Assembly: GCF_000963965.1 (NCBI RefSeq)
Contig: NZ_BAMX01000024.1
Coordinates: 186,001 to 250,000, forward strand
Origin: Acetobacter orientalis
GTDB taxonomy: Bacteria > Pseudomonadota > Alphaproteobacteria > Acetobacterales > Acetobacteraceae
Reading direction: 5' to 3'
Length of the DNA: 64,000 nt
Position 1 is the stretch's first letter, and each line of letters starts with the position of its first letter. The position numbers were made by a program, and so were the translations under genes. The notes beneath the pieces were generated by a model, which was given only the letters and a program-made list of their open reading frames with translations, made no database searches and had not been told where the DNA came from. Shown in pieces: positions 33,760 to 43,861 of the stretch.

Positions 33760-35706
33760 ATGCTTAAGATCCCTACCGCGCCCCACCGTTTAAAGAGCAT
33801 TGTGCCGCTTGCTGCTTTGGTGCTGGCAAGCTGCTCTCCATCAGCCAATACACAGGTCTCTGGGGCTACGCAGCCTGCATGGCCAACACAGCAGCAGGCT
33901 GGGTCACTTCATGGGCCAACAGACCCCGTAGCAAGCAGGCTTACGGTGTGGCTGAACTTGGTGGGGAATGCGCATGCCCCGGCAAAAGAGTATGCGGATT
34001 TTCTCTCAACTCGCCCGGTCTGGCCGCGTTGGCAGTTGCTCAAATTGCGTATGCAACAAGCCCTTGCTCAAGAGAATGACCCTACCGTGTTGCAGCAGGT
34101 GTGTGGCGAGCAAACGCTCACTTACGGCCCTGCCCTTGCTCGCTGTAAAGCCGCTTTACCACAAGATGCTGCACGCTTTTCTGCTCAAGCGCGACAGGCA
34201 TGGATGAATGGTAACGATACAACGCAAGCCGCCATAGCTCTGAGCACCTCTTTCCCTGAAGTGCTAACGCCTGAAGCCTCATGGTTACGCTTTAACCGAG
34301 AGGAAAAAAGTGGTTTGCTGGCAGCAGCTAAGCAAACCGCTACCTTTCTTAAAGAGAGTAGGCAGCAATTAGCCCGCGCTCGCCTGGCTTTACGCGGTAA
34401 TGATCCCACGGCAGAAGTGCTTTTATCGACCCTAAACGCAACCGATGCAGCCGATCCCATTTTGCAGCTTGATCACGCACGTTGGCTCCGTAACGCACAA
34501 CGCTATGATGATGCCGTGCAGCTTTGGAAGGGAGCCGTCGGCACAGCAGAAGCGCAAAGCGCTTTGCCTCTGTTTTGGCGTGAACGTGATGCACTAGCCA
34601 GAGAGTTGCTGCAAAACAACCGAGAGGCAGATGCTTTCTGGGTTGCGAACGACACAACGGCTTCTGGAGCGAATAAACTAGATGCAGCTTTCCTTAGTGG
34701 CTGGATTGCTCTGGAAAAATTGCAAGACGCAACAAAGGCTGAACCTTTCTTTCGTCAGCTTGCATCTTCTTCGGCTTTGATAACCAGAAGCCGGGGGTAT
34801 TATTGGTTGGGCCGCATGCATGCTTTATCAGGTAACCAAGCCGCAGCAAAAGCTGACTATCAGCAAGCAGCAACAGACGTTGGTACGTTTTATGGCCAGA
34901 TGGCGGCCGCACACTTAGAAGGGCAAGGGGCTACCCTTTTAAACTCTGATACTGTGCCCGCACTTGTAAAACAGCGGCTGAAGACTTTACGAGATAATAA
35001 CCCGAATACCGCTACAGAAGTCCGTCTGGACGGAAGCGATCTGGCTCAAGCCGCACAAATTCTGGTATCTTGGGGGGATACGGCACACGCAAGAGACTTC
35101 TTGGCGCTTCTTGCGCAGCAGGTCGTTACCATGCCAGATAAATTGGCTTTAGTGCGTTTGGCAGATAGCCTGCATGTGCCAGATATTGGGGTAACACTCG
35201 CGCGGCAAGCCGGAAAAAGCGGTGTTTTTCTTCTTCACGAAGGTTGGCCAATGCCTTACACCATATCAGATACCGCTGTTTTGGGGCTTATGCGACAGGA
35301 AAGTAGCTTTAACCCAGACGCAGTCAGTTCCTCCAACGCAATTGGTTTAATGCAGCTTAAGCCTGATACTGCAGGAGATATGGCACGTAAAATTGGTTTG
35401 CCTAGTTCTGCCGCTACAGCGGCCGGTCTGCACGACCCCAATAATAATATGCAGCTTGGCATTGCTTATTTGCAGCATATGCAAGAGCGTTTTGGGCGCG
35501 TTGTTCCTTATATTGCGGCTGCCTACAACGGTGGGCCAACGCGTTTGGCAAGGTGGTTAAACAGCGCCGGCAACCCTGCCGCACAAAATGCTACGCAAGA
35601 ACAGATGATTGATTGGATAGAGAGCATCCCCTACAGCGAAACCCGTAATTACGTGCAACGAGTGTGGGAAAATATGACTATTTATACAGTGCTGGGGCAA
35701 AATTAA
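33760..35706 (+). CDS. Lytic transglycosylase (Slt-type), lipoprotein
   Basis: 648 residues from ATG 33760. A TTG at 33724 would disrupt the lipoprotein signal. The signal peptide ends in LASC with the lipid-modified C25. An alpha-superhelical U/L-domain with TPR-like repeats occupies the middle. The C-terminal SLT domain has LGLMRQESSFNPDAV with the catalytic glutamate, NAIGLMQLKPDT and AAYNGGPTRLARWL. It cleaves MurNAc-GlcNAc to 1,6-anhydro products in the periplasm. Its stop overlaps pgpA by one base. Confidence 0.92.
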   Translation: MLKIPTAPHRLKSIVPLAALVLASCSPSANTQVSGATQPAWPTQQQAGSLHGPTDPVASRLTVWLNLVGNAHAPAKEYADFLSTRPVWPRWQLLKLRMQQALAQENDPTVLQQVCGEQTLTYGPALARCKAALPQDAARFSAQARQAWMNGNDTTQAAIALSTSFPEVLTPEASWLRFNREEKSGLLAAAKQTATFLKESRQQLARARLALRGNDPTAEVLLSTLNATDAADPILQLDHARWLRNAQRYDDAVQLWKGAVGTAEAQSALPLFWRERDALARELLQNNREADAFWVANDTTASGANKLDAAFLSGWIALEKLQDATKAEPFFRQLASSSALITRSRGYYWLGRMHALSGNQAAAKADYQQAATDVGTFYGQMAAAHLEGQGATLLNSDTVPALVKQRLKTLRDNNPNTATEVRLDGSDLAQAAQILVSWGDTAHARDFLALLAQQVVTMPDKLALVRLADSLHVPDIGVTLARQAGKSGVFLLHEGWPMPYTISDTAVLGLMRQESSFNPDAVSSSNAIGLMQLKPDTAGDMARKIGLPSSAATAAGLHDPNNNMQLGIAYLQHMQERFGRVVPYIAAAYNGGPTRLARWLNSAGNPAAQNATQEQMIDWIESIPYSETRNYVQRVWENMTIYTVLGQN

Positions 35707-36161
35707 TGAATTTAGCGCGCTTTGTTGCAACATTTGGTGGAGCCGGACTTGCTCCTAAAGCACCCGGCACTGTGGGGTCTTTAGCTGCTTTAGTAGTGGG
35801 TTTGCCGCTGGTGCGCCGCCCTAAAGCTCTAGCCGCCGCTGCAGGCGTTGCTACGCTTGCAGGCTTATGGGCAGCCCACAAAGCTGGCGATGGTGAAGAC
35901 CATAGCTGGATTGTAATTGATGAAGTGGCTGGTATGTGGATTAGCCTGCTGGCGTGTGCCCCGTTAGAAAGCAAGCAGCGTGCAGGCTTTTTCTGGCCAT
36001 TGATAGCGTTTGGGTTGTTCCGTCTCTTTGATATTACTAAACCCGGCCCTGTAGGTATGTTAGACCGTAAACACAATGCCATTGGCATTATGGGTGATGA
36101 TATTGTGGCAGGTTTTATGGCCGCTGGGTGCATAAAGCTGCTTAGAGCCTGCAAGGGCTAA
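35706..36161 (+). CDS. pgpA: Phosphatidylglycerophosphatase A
   Basis: 151 residues from ATG 35706, which overlaps the transglycosylase stop (TAATG). It shows the PgpA core: FGGAGLAPKAPGTVGSLAAL, HSWIVIDEVAGMWISL with conserved acidic residues, LFRLFDITKPGPVG and GIMGDDIVAG. It makes phosphatidylglycerol from PG-phosphate at the inner membrane, the substrate for cls at 24164-25591. Hydrophobic segments support membrane location. Confidence 0.95.
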   Translation: MNLARFVATFGGAGLAPKAPGTVGSLAALVVGLPLVRRPKALAAAAGVATLAGLWAAHKAGDGEDHSWIVIDEVAGMWISLLACAPLESKQRAGFFWPLIAFGLFRLFDITKPGPVGMLDRKHNAIGIMGDDIVAGFMAAGCIKLLRACKG

Positions 36162-36183
36162 AGCCCGACTAAGAGGTGTGAGT

Positions 36184-36708
36184 ATGTCTGTGCCCCCTAC
36201 TCTCCTATCCCCCGATGTGGCAGAAAGCCTTATTGCACGTTCAGCACAGGTGCTCTCGCGGCTCCGCCAGACTGAGCATAAAGTTGTTACAGCCGAAAGC
36301 TGCACCGGTGGCTTAGTGGCGGCACTCTTAACGCATCATGCTGGGTCATCAGATGTAACTGAGGGCGGGTTTGTTACGTACTCTAATGCCCTTAAAAACG
36401 CAGTGTTAGGTGTTAGCTCTCACACCTTAAGCCGTTTTGGTGCTGTTAGCGAAGAAACAGTGCAGGAAATGGTGCAAGGAGCTTTACGCCTTGCTCATAA
36501 CGCAACTATTGCTGTTTCTGTCTCCGGTATTGCGGGGCCATCAGGTGGGTCTGCTGAAAAACCTGTGGGCTTAGTTTGGTTTGGTGTGGCTTTAAAGGGC
36601 CAGCAATCACAGGCTTATAGCCAAGTCTTTACTGGCAATAGAGAGGCTGTGCGTACACAAGCGGCTGAGTATGCTTTGGCTTTAGTGCTAAAAAACTTAC
36701 CAGAATAA
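36184..36708 (+). CDS. pncC: CinA C-terminal domain nicotinamide-nucleotide amidohydrolase
   Basis: 174 residues from ATG 36184, with AGAGG 7 bases upstream; a GTG at 36178 is the alternative. Only the CinA C-terminal domain is present: TAESCTGGLVAALLTHHAGSS, GGFVTYSNALK, GAVSEETVQEM and SGIAGPSGGSAEKPVGLVW. This domain deamidates nicotinamide mononucleotide to recycle pyridine nucleotides. The pgpA-cinA pairing is common. Confidence 0.93.
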   Translation: MSVPPTLLSPDVAESLIARSAQVLSRLRQTEHKVVTAESCTGGLVAALLTHHAGSSDVTEGGFVTYSNALKNAVLGVSSHTLSRFGAVSEETVQEMVQGALRLAHNATIAVSVSGIAGPSGGSAEKPVGLVWFGVALKGQQSQAYSQVFTGNREAVRTQAAEYALALVLKNLPE

Positions 36709-36751
36709 AATAGCATAATAGGCTTAATTCGAAATTAATTAACGATTGGTG

Positions 36752-37087
36752 TTATCTGGAAATATGCCCGTAAAAATTTTCAGGTAGAGCTGGCGTAACG
36801 GCAATGGGTGGTACACTTAAGCCTGTGCCTTCAGCAATGACCGTATCTGCACTTTTACTTTGTTCTATTGCTTGTAAACGCACAATTTTTTGTTCTGCTA
36901 CAGCATTGGTTTGGTGCGCTGTGGCTAGGCTTTTATTATTCAGGCTTTCAGTATTATAGGGCCGCGTTAAAGTGTTGTCGTGTGCTGGGCCGAGTGGAGT
37001 TCTTTGCTGCATAGGTGCCGCAAAAATTTGACTCGAAAAAGCAAAAACACTTGCACAGACCGCGAAAGAGATAGCGCCTTTTTTCAT
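36752..37087 (-). CDS. Small secreted protein of unknown function
   Basis: 111 residues. A signal peptide (MKKGAISFAVCASVFAF then FA|AP near residue 24) points to export. The mature part is polar, with Q/T/N-rich stretches, a probable helix around residues 45-80 and a proline-rich SVPPIAVTPALPENF ending. No family recognised and no cysteines in the mature part. It lies downstream of the RatA/COQ10 gene on the same strand, convergent with pncC. AGGAG lies 12 bases before the ATG, further than usual. Confidence 0.55.
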   Translation of the reverse strand: MKKGAISFAVCASVFAFSSQIFAAPMQQRTPLGPAHDNTLTRPYNTESLNNKSLATAHQTNAVAEQKIVRLQAIEQSKSADTVIAEGTGLSVPPIAVTPALPENFYGHISR

Positions 37088-37117
37088 AGTGTTTTGTGCT
37101 CCTACGCGCTTTAACGG

Positions 37118-37579
37118 TTAAGGCTCTTTAGGTAATGGCAGAGCCTGTGGTGCACCATAAATATCTTTAGCGCGTTTAATAAAGGCTGAAACCATAAGGC
37201 GTACGGCCTCACCAAACACTACACCAATAGCGGCCTGTAGAATTTTGGAGCGAAACTCAAAATCAACATAGAATTCCACCAAGCATCCTTTGGGATCTGG
37301 GGTGAATTTCCAGATGTTTTTTAAGTAACGGAACGGCCCACGCTCATAGCGAACGGTTATGTATGTGGGGCGGTCTAGCGTAACACGAGACGTAAAACTT
37401 TCTCGGAAAGGCCCAAAACCAACCGTTAAATCTGCCACCAGCTCTGTTGCGGTGCGTGAACGCACCTGTGCCGAGGCACACCAAGGCAGAAACTCTGGGT
37501 AGCGTGCTACATCGGCTACAAGGTCAAAAATTTGTTCCGGCTGGTAAGCAAGGACACGCTTTTCTGCGTGTTTAGGCAT
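37118..37579 (-). CDS. RatA/COQ10-type SRPBCC (START-like) protein
   Basis: 153 residues. It matches the polyketide-cyclase/COQ10 START family: an [34 protein letters not shown] start, SRTATELVADLTVGFGPFRESFTSRVTLD, and the FRSKILQAAIGVVFGEAVRLMVSAF ending. Relatives either bind ubiquinone precursors (COQ10) or were called RatA in E. coli. In alphaproteobacteria it commonly follows lipA, as here; the two overlap in TAATG at 37577-37581. A role in quinone handling is more likely than a toxin role. Confidence 0.85.
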   Translation of the reverse strand: MPKHAEKRVLAYQPEQIFDLVADVARYPEFLPWCASAQVRSRTATELVADLTVGFGPFRESFTSRVTLDRPTYITVRYERGPFRYLKNIWKFTPDPKGCLVEFYVDFEFRSKILQAAIGVVFGEAVRLMVSAFIKRAKDIYGAPQALPLPKEP

Positions 37580-38553
37580 TAGTTGGCCCCTTTCAGGCGG
37601 GCGGTACGCGCGTTTTTCAGTTCAGCAAAGTCTGCATCTGCATGGTACGAAGAGCGGGTTAGCGGGCTGGCACTTACCTGTAAAAACCCTTTGACGCGCG
37701 CCATTGTGCCGTATTCCTCAAACTCTTGTGGTGTTACAAACCGCTGCACAGCGGCATGTTTAACCGTTGGTTGGAGATACTGGCCCATTGTTATAAAATC
37801 TACATCAGCAATGCGCAGATCATCCATGACCTGAGCGAGTTCCATTTTCTCTTCCCCTAACCCAAGCATAAGACCAGATTTTGTGAAAATGCTTGGGTCT
37901 AACTGCTTTACCCGGTCAAGCAGCCTAAGAGATTGGTAATAACGTGCTCCGGGGCGAATGGTGGGGTACAACCGGGGCACTGTTTCAAGGTTATGGTTGA
38001 ATACATCTGGCCGGGCTTCAACAACCACTTCGAGAGCATTGTTTTTGCGTAAAAAATCTGGGGTCAGAATTTCTATTGTGGTGTCTGGTGCGTTGCGTCG
38101 TATAGCGGCAATAACACGTGCAAAATGTAATGCCCCGCCATCAGCCAAGTCATCTCGGTCAACCGAGGTAATAACAACGTGCCGCAAGCCTAATTTAGCA
38201 ACAGCCTCCGCCACGCGTTCGGGTTCATCCGCATCTAACGCATGGGGCAACCCGGTTGTAACATTGCAGAAGGAGCAGGCGCGTGTGCAAATCTCACCCA
38301 TAATCATCATGGTTGCATGACGTTGAGACCAACACTCGCCAATGTTGGGGCATGCTGCCTCTTCACACACGGTTACCAGCTTGTTGTCACGCATAAGCTG
38401 GCGTGTTTCGTGGTATATAGGGTGCGTAGGCGCTTTAACACGGATCCACTCAGGCTTACGTGCAATTGGGTTGTCAGGTCTGTGGGCCTTTTCAGGGTGC
38501 CTGACAGTATTTGAGCCACCTTTGCGGTGGTCTATTAAAACACGAGTGGACAT
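37579..38553 (-). CDS. lipA: Lipoyl synthase
   Basis: 324 residues, a radical SAM enzyme. The auxiliary cluster motif [12 protein letters not shown] and the radical [11 protein letters not shown] are both present; ARLKGAN closes the sequence. It inserts two sulfurs into octanoyl groups on E2, E1 beta and other lipoyl domains such as those encoded at 40113-42732. A hairpin-rich gap (38554-38683) separates it from lpdA upstream. Confidence 0.97.
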   Translation of the reverse strand: MSTRVLIDHRKGGSNTVRHPEKAHRPDNPIARKPEWIRVKAPTHPIYHETRQLMRDNKLVTVCEEAACPNIGECWSQRHATMMIMGEICTRACSFCNVTTGLPHALDADEPERVAEAVAKLGLRHVVITSVDRDDLADGGALHFARVIAAIRRNAPDTTIEILTPDFLRKNNALEVVVEARPDVFNHNLETVPRLYPTIRPGARYYQSLRLLDRVKQLDPSIFTKSGLMLGLGEEKMELAQVMDDLRIADVDFITMGQYLQPTVKHAAVQRFVTPQEFEEYGTMARVKGFLQVSASPLTRSSYHADADFAELKNARTARLKGAN

Positions 38554-38624
38554 TATGGGTCACGCCTGCACACAAAAACTAAGTAATTAGAACTAAACCT
38601 CTTGCCTATAACGTCAAGCGAGAA

Positions 38625-38674
38625 GCGTTGTTATCTAGCAAACAACGCCATCACACCCCTGCGATGGCGTTGTT
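38625..38674 (-). promoter_or_regulatory. Attenuator-like competing repeats between lpdA and lipA
   Basis: A 12-bp stem AACAACGCCATC (38641-38652)/GATGGCGTTGTT (38663-38674) has a 10-base loop. A third copy of the arm, GCGTTGTT (38625-38632), can pair instead with AACAACGC (38641-38648). Read on the minus strand from lpdA to lipA, these are mutually exclusive. The stem is followed by TTTGC, so U-run support for termination is weak. Confidence 0.5.
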
Positions 38675-38683
38675 CGGGCATTA

Positions 38684-40096
38684 CTAGAAATGCAACGCGC
38701 CATCATAGGCAGCCAGCACGGCTTCATGCATAGATTCAGAAATGGTGGGGTGTGGAAAAACCGTTTCAGCCAACTCAGCCTCGGTCAATTCACCATTTCG
38801 GGCAATAACATAGCCCTGTATCATTTCCGTAACCTCGGCACCAATCATGTGGGCGCCAAGTAATTCGCCCGTCACCTCATCAAACACAGTTTTGATGAGC
38901 CCATCGGTCTCGCCCATTGCCAGAGCCTTACCGTTTGCCACAAGCGGGAACTTGCCCACGCGCACCTTGTATCCAGCATCGCGTGCTTTGCTCTCCGTTA
39001 AACCAACGGATGCAACCTGTGGGCGGCAATAGGTGCAGCCGGGAATTTTGGTGGGATCTAGCGGGTGTACCTTTTTACCTGCAATGGCTTCTACGCACAT
39101 AACGGCTTCATGGCTGGCTTTGTGGGCAAGCCACGGAGCGCCTGCTAAGTCCCCAATGGCGTAAACGCCCGGTTCACCAGTGCGGCAGAGTGCATCTGTT
39201 ACAATGTGGGTACGTTCAACAACAACTTTGGTATTTTCTAAGCCAAGATTTTCCGTATTGCCAACAATACCCACAGCAGAAATAACAGTATCTACAGTAA
39301 TGTTCTGTTGCTTACCGGCTACTTCAACAGGCACAGTCACTGTCTGCCCCGCTTTCTGGAGCGAGCCAATTTTGGCAGATGTGAGAACTTTTATGCCTTG
39401 TTTTTCAAAGGATTTTTTAGCCAGAGCGCTTATGTCTTCATCTTCTACCGGCAAAACACGCGGGGCCACTTCTACGAGTGTTACCTCAGAGCCCATGTTG
39501 CGGTAAAAAGAGGCAAACTCTGTGCCAATAGCGCCCGAACCAATAACAAGTAGTCTTTTTGGCAGCGTTTCTGGCACCAAAGCTTCTCGGTAAGACCAGA
39601 TAAGATTACCGTCTGGCTCAAGGCCCGGCAGAGTACGTGCCCGAGCGCCTGTTGCCAGAATAACATGCTGCGCAGTGAGCGTTGTTGTAGCACCCTCTTT
39701 GGCAGTTACGCTTACTTTGCGTTTTTTGTCCGCTGTAAGGCCCGCAAGTTTACCGTAGCCGTTAAAAACCGGTACTTTGGCTTTTTTCAGCAGATGGGCA
39801 ACCCCAGATGCAAGCTGTTTAGAGACTGCACGTGAGCGAGCAACGACTTTAGCAAAGTCAAAGCTCACATTCTCAGCTTTAAACCCATAAGGTTCAAGGT
39901 CGTGTAAAAGGTGGTTAATCTCTGATGCACGCAACAAAGCTTTAGTAGGGATACACCCCCAGTTAAGGCAGATGCCTCCCAAATGCTGTGCCTCAACCAC
40001 AGCAACAGACAGGCCAAGCTGAGCAGCCCTTAACGCTGCTACGTACCCGCCTGGGCCGCCACCAATAACAAGAATGTCAAAGTCTGTTTGGCTCAT
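38684..40096 (-). CDS. lpdA: Dihydrolipoamide dehydrogenase (E3)
   Basis: 470 residues, a flavoprotein of the pyridine nucleotide-disulfide family. It has FAD-binding GGGPGGYVAAL, the redox disulfide GGICLNWGCIPTKA (C43, C48), NAD-binding GSGAIGTEFASF and C-terminal HPTISE with the catalytic histidine. It reoxidises dihydrolipoamide on E2. It is last of the pdhA-pdhB-pdhC-lpdA operon, 16 bases after pdhC. Confidence 0.96.
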   Translation of the reverse strand: MSQTDFDILVIGGGPGGYVAALRAAQLGLSVAVVEAQHLGGICLNWGCIPTKALLRASEINHLLHDLEPYGFKAENVSFDFAKVVARSRAVSKQLASGVAHLLKKAKVPVFNGYGKLAGLTADKKRKVSVTAKEGATTTLTAQHVILATGARARTLPGLEPDGNLIWSYREALVPETLPKRLLVIGSGAIGTEFASFYRNMGSEVTLVEVAPRVLPVEDEDISALAKKSFEKQGIKVLTSAKIGSLQKAGQTVTVPVEVAGKQQNITVDTVISAVGIVGNTENLGLENTKVVVERTHIVTDALCRTGEPGVYAIGDLAGAPWLAHKASHEAVMCVEAIAGKKVHPLDPTKIPGCTYCRPQVASVGLTESKARDAGYKVRVGKFPLVANGKALAMGETDGLIKTVFDEVTGELLGAHMIGAEVTEMIQGYVIARNGELTEAELAETVFPHPTISESMHEAVLAAYDGALHF

Positions 40097-40112
40097 AGGT
40101 GTCCCCTGCCCT

Positions 40113-41363
40113 TTAAATCACGAGGCTTAATGGTGCTTCCACAACAGAGCGGAAAGCAGAGAGCCATTCAGCGGCTGCGGCACCATCTACCACCCGGTGG
40201 TCGACAGAAAGAGTTACGGTCATAACCGTTGCAATTGCTATTTCATTGCCTTTTACAACAGGTTGCTTACGGCCTGCTGCAATGGCTAAAATGCCAGCCT
40301 GCGGTGGGTTAATAATGGCTGAAAACTCTTTTACGCCATACATACCCATGTTGGAGATAGAGAACGTACCGCCCTGAAATTCTTCAGGTTTGAGCTTGCC
40401 GGCACGTGCCCGTTTAACTAGGTCTTTTGCTTCCTGACTGATTTGTTTCAAGCCCTTTTTGTTTGCTTGCTTAACAATTGGGGTAATCAGACCATCAGGA
40501 ATGGAGACTGCAATAGAGATGTCTACATCATCGTAAAGAATCATGGCATCTTCAGTGAAGGCTGCGTTTACGGCAGGGACACGCTTTAAGGCAACAGCGG
40601 CAGCCTTGATAAGCATGTCATTAACAGACAGCTTAAAGCTCTCAGGGCCTTCGGCGGGAGATGTCGCATTAATCTGGCTCCGTAGAGCAAGTAGCGCATC
40701 AAGCTCGACATCAACCGACACATAAAAATGCGGAATAGTACTTTTAGATTCACTTAATCTACGCGCAATAACTTTGCGCATGCCTGAGTGTGGCACAGTT
40801 TGTACCGTACCTTCTGCCACAGGCAAGGTTGCAGTTGGTAGTTGAGAGAGAGTGCTAGCACCAGCTTTTGCGGCCGATTCAACATCGGCTCGTACAATAC
40901 GACCGTGAGGGCCGGTGCCTTTAACTGTAGCGAGATCAATATTTTTTTGAGCAGCAATTCGTTTTGCGAGTGGTGAAGCCACAATTCGAGTGCTTTTTGG
41001 AGGCTGGGTTTGTGCTGCCTGAGTGACTGCGGCTTTTACTGGAGCTGGCGGCACCGCTTCTTGCGCAGGTGCTGACGGAGTGGGAGCCTTATGAGGTGGC
41101 AGTGAATCTGGTACAGCCTCGCCTTGTTCTACTAAAATGGCGATAGGCGTATTAACAGCAACGCCCTGTGTACCATCTTGTATGAGAATGCGGCCTAGTA
41201 CGCCTTCATCAACCGTCTCAACCTCCATGGTGGCTTTATCGGTTTCAATTTCTGCCAGAACATCTCCGGCAGAAACTGTGTCCCCTTCTTTTTTAAGCCA
41301 GCGTGCCAGCGTGCCTTCTGTCATGGTGGGAGAAAGCGCTGGCATAAGAATTTCAGTTGCCAT
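40113..41363 (-). CDS. pdhC: Pyruvate dehydrogenase E2 (dihydrolipoamide acetyltransferase)
   Basis: 416 residues: one lipoyl domain (1-80) with attachment lysine K43 in [10 protein letters not shown], a proline/alanine-rich linker, a peripheral-subunit-binding domain with [28 protein letters not shown], and the catalytic core ending in [14 protein letters not shown]. It transfers acetyl groups to CoA. Its lipoyl domain is nearly the same as that of the upstream pdhB. Confidence 0.96.
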   Translation of the reverse strand: MATEILMPALSPTMTEGTLARWLKKEGDTVSAGDVLAEIETDKATMEVETVDEGVLGRILIQDGTQGVAVNTPIAILVEQGEAVPDSLPPHKAPTPSAPAQEAVPPAPVKAAVTQAAQTQPPKSTRIVASPLAKRIAAQKNIDLATVKGTGPHGRIVRADVESAAKAGASTLSQLPTATLPVAEGTVQTVPHSGMRKVIARRLSESKSTIPHFYVSVDVELDALLALRSQINATSPAEGPESFKLSVNDMLIKAAAVALKRVPAVNAAFTEDAMILYDDVDISIAVSIPDGLITPIVKQANKKGLKQISQEAKDLVKRARAGKLKPEEFQGGTFSISNMGMYGVKEFSAIINPPQAGILAIAAGRKQPVVKGNEIAIATVMTVTLSVDHRVVDGAAAAEWLSAFRSVVEAPLSLVI

Positions 41364-41376
41364 TATTTAAAGCCTT

Positions 41377-42732
41377 TCACACCTGACCGAGCACGGCATC
41401 AACAATATGGCTGGCCTGTGGAAGGGCCAGTTTTTCAAGATTGGCAGCAAACGGCATAGGCACATCAACCCCTGTCACGCGTGCGGGTGGTGCATCAAGC
41501 CAGTCAAAAGCGTGCTCAATAACTTGCATGGCAACTTCTGCGCCAATACCAGCAAAGGGCCAGCCTTCTTCTACCGTTACAAGGCGGCTTGTTTTCTTAA
41601 CGCTTTCAACAACCGTGGCCGTATCTAAGGGGCGTAGGGTGCGTAGATTAATAACTTCTGCCTGTATGCCTTGTTCGGCCAGAATTTCCGCAGCTTCCAG
41701 AGCCGTGCCAACCATGATGGAGAACGCAACAATGGTAACATCGCTACCGGCACGTTCAATTTTGGCTTTGCCAATTGGCAGCACAAATTCTTCATCGGTC
41801 GGGCATGCAAATTTACGACCGTAGAGAATTTCATTTTCTAGAAAAATGACCGGGTTAGGGTCACGAATAGCGGCACGAAGTAGGCCTTTTGCATCAGCTG
41901 CAGACCAAGGCGCTATAACCTTAAGACCCGGAACATGCGCATACCAACTGCCATAGCACTGAGAATGCTGTGCCCCAACGCGTGCAGCCGCGCCGTTAGG
42001 GCCACGAAACACAATAGGGCAGCCCATCTGGCCACCAGACATGTACAGGGTTTTTGCTGCAGAGTTAATAATATGGTCAATCGCCTGCATCGAGAAATTC
42101 ATGGTCATGAATTCAACGATAGGCTTAAGCCCTGTAAGGGCTGCACCAACAGCCATACCTGTAAAGCCGTGCTCGGTAATAGGCATGTCGATAACACGCT
42201 TTTCACCAAACTCGGCCAGAAGCCCTTGAGAGATTTTGTAGGCACCTTGATACTGCGCCACTTCCTCGCCAAGCAAAAACACATCTGGGTCGCGGCGTAG
42301 TTCTGCGGCCATAGCTTGGTTTAGGGCTTCTCGGACAGTAATCTCGGCTGTCTCACCCCATTCTTTTTCTGGCTCACTTACCGCAAGTACGGTGGCTTTT
42401 GGGGGAGCAACTGGTGTGACATCTGTTGCGTTTGGTGCTGTAGGTGTTCTGGCGGCTGTGGGTTGTGTGCGTTCTTCGCTCAATGTTTCCCCTTCGCTAA
42501 TAAGCACAGCAATAGGGGTGTTTACGGCAACATTCTGTTGCCCTTCAGTTACCAAAATACGGCCGAGAATACCTTCTTCAACCGCTTCAACTTCCATCGT
42601 GGCTTTATCGGTTTCAATTTCAGCCAGAACGTCACCGCTTGAGATGGTATCTCCTTCTTTCTTCAACCACCGGGCTAATGTGCCCTCTGTCATGGTGGGA
42701 GAAAGAGCGGGCATGAGAATATCAGTAGCCAT
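41377..42732 (-). CDS. pdhB: Pyruvate dehydrogenase E1 beta subunit with N-terminal lipoyl domain
   Basis: 451 residues from ATG 42732 ([10 protein letters not shown]), five bases after the pdhA stop. A lipoyl domain (1-80; K43 in [10 protein letters not shown]) and a linker precede the transketolase-like E1 beta domain starting near [19 protein letters not shown], with [13 protein letters not shown] and the C-terminal transketolase domain [18 protein letters not shown]. With PdhA it decarboxylates pyruvate. The lipoyl domain on E1 beta is a known alphaproteobacterial feature. Confidence 0.96.
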   Translation of the reverse strand: MATDILMPALSPTMTEGTLARWLKKEGDTISSGDVLAEIETDKATMEVEAVEEGILGRILVTEGQQNVAVNTPIAVLISEGETLSEERTQPTAARTPTAPNATDVTPVAPPKATVLAVSEPEKEWGETAEITVREALNQAMAAELRRDPDVFLLGEEVAQYQGAYKISQGLLAEFGEKRVIDMPITEHGFTGMAVGAALTGLKPIVEFMTMNFSMQAIDHIINSAAKTLYMSGGQMGCPIVFRGPNGAAARVGAQHSQCYGSWYAHVPGLKVIAPWSAADAKGLLRAAIRDPNPVIFLENEILYGRKFACPTDEEFVLPIGKAKIERAGSDVTIVAFSIMVGTALEAAEILAEQGIQAEVINLRTLRPLDTATVVESVKKTSRLVTVEEGWPFAGIGAEVAMQVIEHAFDWLDAPPARVTGVDVPMPFAANLEKLALPQASHIVDAVLGQV

Positions 42733-42737
42733 TCGTA

Positions 42738-43748
42738 TCAAGCCTCTAGCAGGACATCAGTATAAAGTTCAGCAGGATCAGGTTCTGGGCTTGTCTGCGC
42801 AAATTCAGCGGAGTCATTTACGACGGCTTTAACATCAGCCTCAATGGTACGCAGGCTTTCTTCTGTAACGCCTGCATCCAGTAAAATAGTACGCACGTGG
42901 TCAATCGGGTCACGCGTTTTACGGATTGTATCGACCTCTTCGCGTTTGCGGTATTTGGCGGGGTCAGACATTGAGTGGCCGCGGTAGCGGTAGGTCATCA
43001 TTTCTAGCAAGTAAGGCCCCTTACCTGCTCGGCAATGGGCTACGGCTTCTAAGGCTGCGTCATGAACTGCGGCAATATCCATGCCATCTACCCGTTTGCC
43101 GGGAATGCCCCATGGCTCACCATTACGCCACAGTTCATGCGATGCAGAGGCACGCTCAACGCTGGTGCCCATACCGTACAAATTATTTTCAATAACAAAA
43201 ATACAAGGGAGTTTATGGAGGGCCGCTAAGTTAAAGCTTTCATAGACCTGCCCTTGGTTGGCTGCGCCGTCACCAAAATAGGCAATAGAGACTTCATCTG
43301 TCTCTCGGTATTTATTTGCAAAAGCCAGACCGATACCAAGGGCCACTTGCGCACCGACAATACCGTGGCCACCGTAAAAGTTCTTCTCCCGCGAGAACAT
43401 GTGCATGGAACCACCTTTACCGTGCGAATACCCAGTAGAGCGCCCCGTTAACTCTGCCATAACACCGCGTGCTGTCATGCCTGCGGCTAACATCTGCCCA
43501 TGGTCGCGGTAGGAGGTAATCAGCTTATCCCCCTCTTTTAGCGCCATTTGGATACCGATAACTACGGCTTCTTGACCAATATAGAGGTGGCAAAACCCCC
43601 CAATTAAACCCATGCCGTATAGTTGCCCGGCTTTTTCTTCAAACCGGCGGATAAGCAGCATATCGTGGTAAGCTTGTGTAAATTGCTCGCGGGTGAGAGA
43701 TGGCCCATTCCCGCCTGTTTGTAGAGCATTGTTTTTACCCGCCTGCAT
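42738..43748 (-). CDS. pdhA: Pyruvate dehydrogenase E1 alpha subunit
   Basis: 336 residues with the TPP-binding features [16 protein letters not shown] and [10 protein letters not shown], the phosphorylation-loop-like [15 protein letters not shown], and GQEAVVIG near the N-terminus. It is first of the pdh operon and has AAGGG upstream of its ATG. A GCCAATTGGC palindrome lies about 90 bases upstream (43834-43843). Confidence 0.97.
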   Translation of the reverse strand: MQAGKNNALQTGGNGPSLTREQFTQAYHDMLLIRRFEEKAGQLYGMGLIGGFCHLYIGQEAVVIGIQMALKEGDKLITSYRDHGQMLAAGMTARGVMAELTGRSTGYSHGKGGSMHMFSREKNFYGGHGIVGAQVALGIGLAFANKYRETDEVSIAYFGDGAANQGQVYESFNLAALHKLPCIFVIENNLYGMGTSVERASASHELWRNGEPWGIPGKRVDGMDIAAVHDAALEAVAHCRAGKGPYLLEMMTYRYRGHSMSDPAKYRKREEVDTIRKTRDPIDHVRTILLDAGVTEESLRTIEADVKAVVNDSAEFAQTSPEPDPAELYTDVLLEA

Positions 43749-43833
43749 GGGTTTTCCCTTTTATATGTTTTGCGTTTCCAAAAATAAAGAATGACGGTTT
43801 GCTCTTAAGGGCAGCAGCAAGGCGTCATAATTT

Positions 43834-43843
43834 GCCAATTGGC
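43834..43843 (-). promoter_or_regulatory. Short palindrome upstream of the pdh operon
   Basis: GCCAATTGGC is a perfect 10-base palindrome about 90 bases before pdhA. It could be an operator, but such a short element can arise by chance. Confidence 0.2.
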
Positions 43844-43861
43844 TTATGGTCTAAAAAGTCG

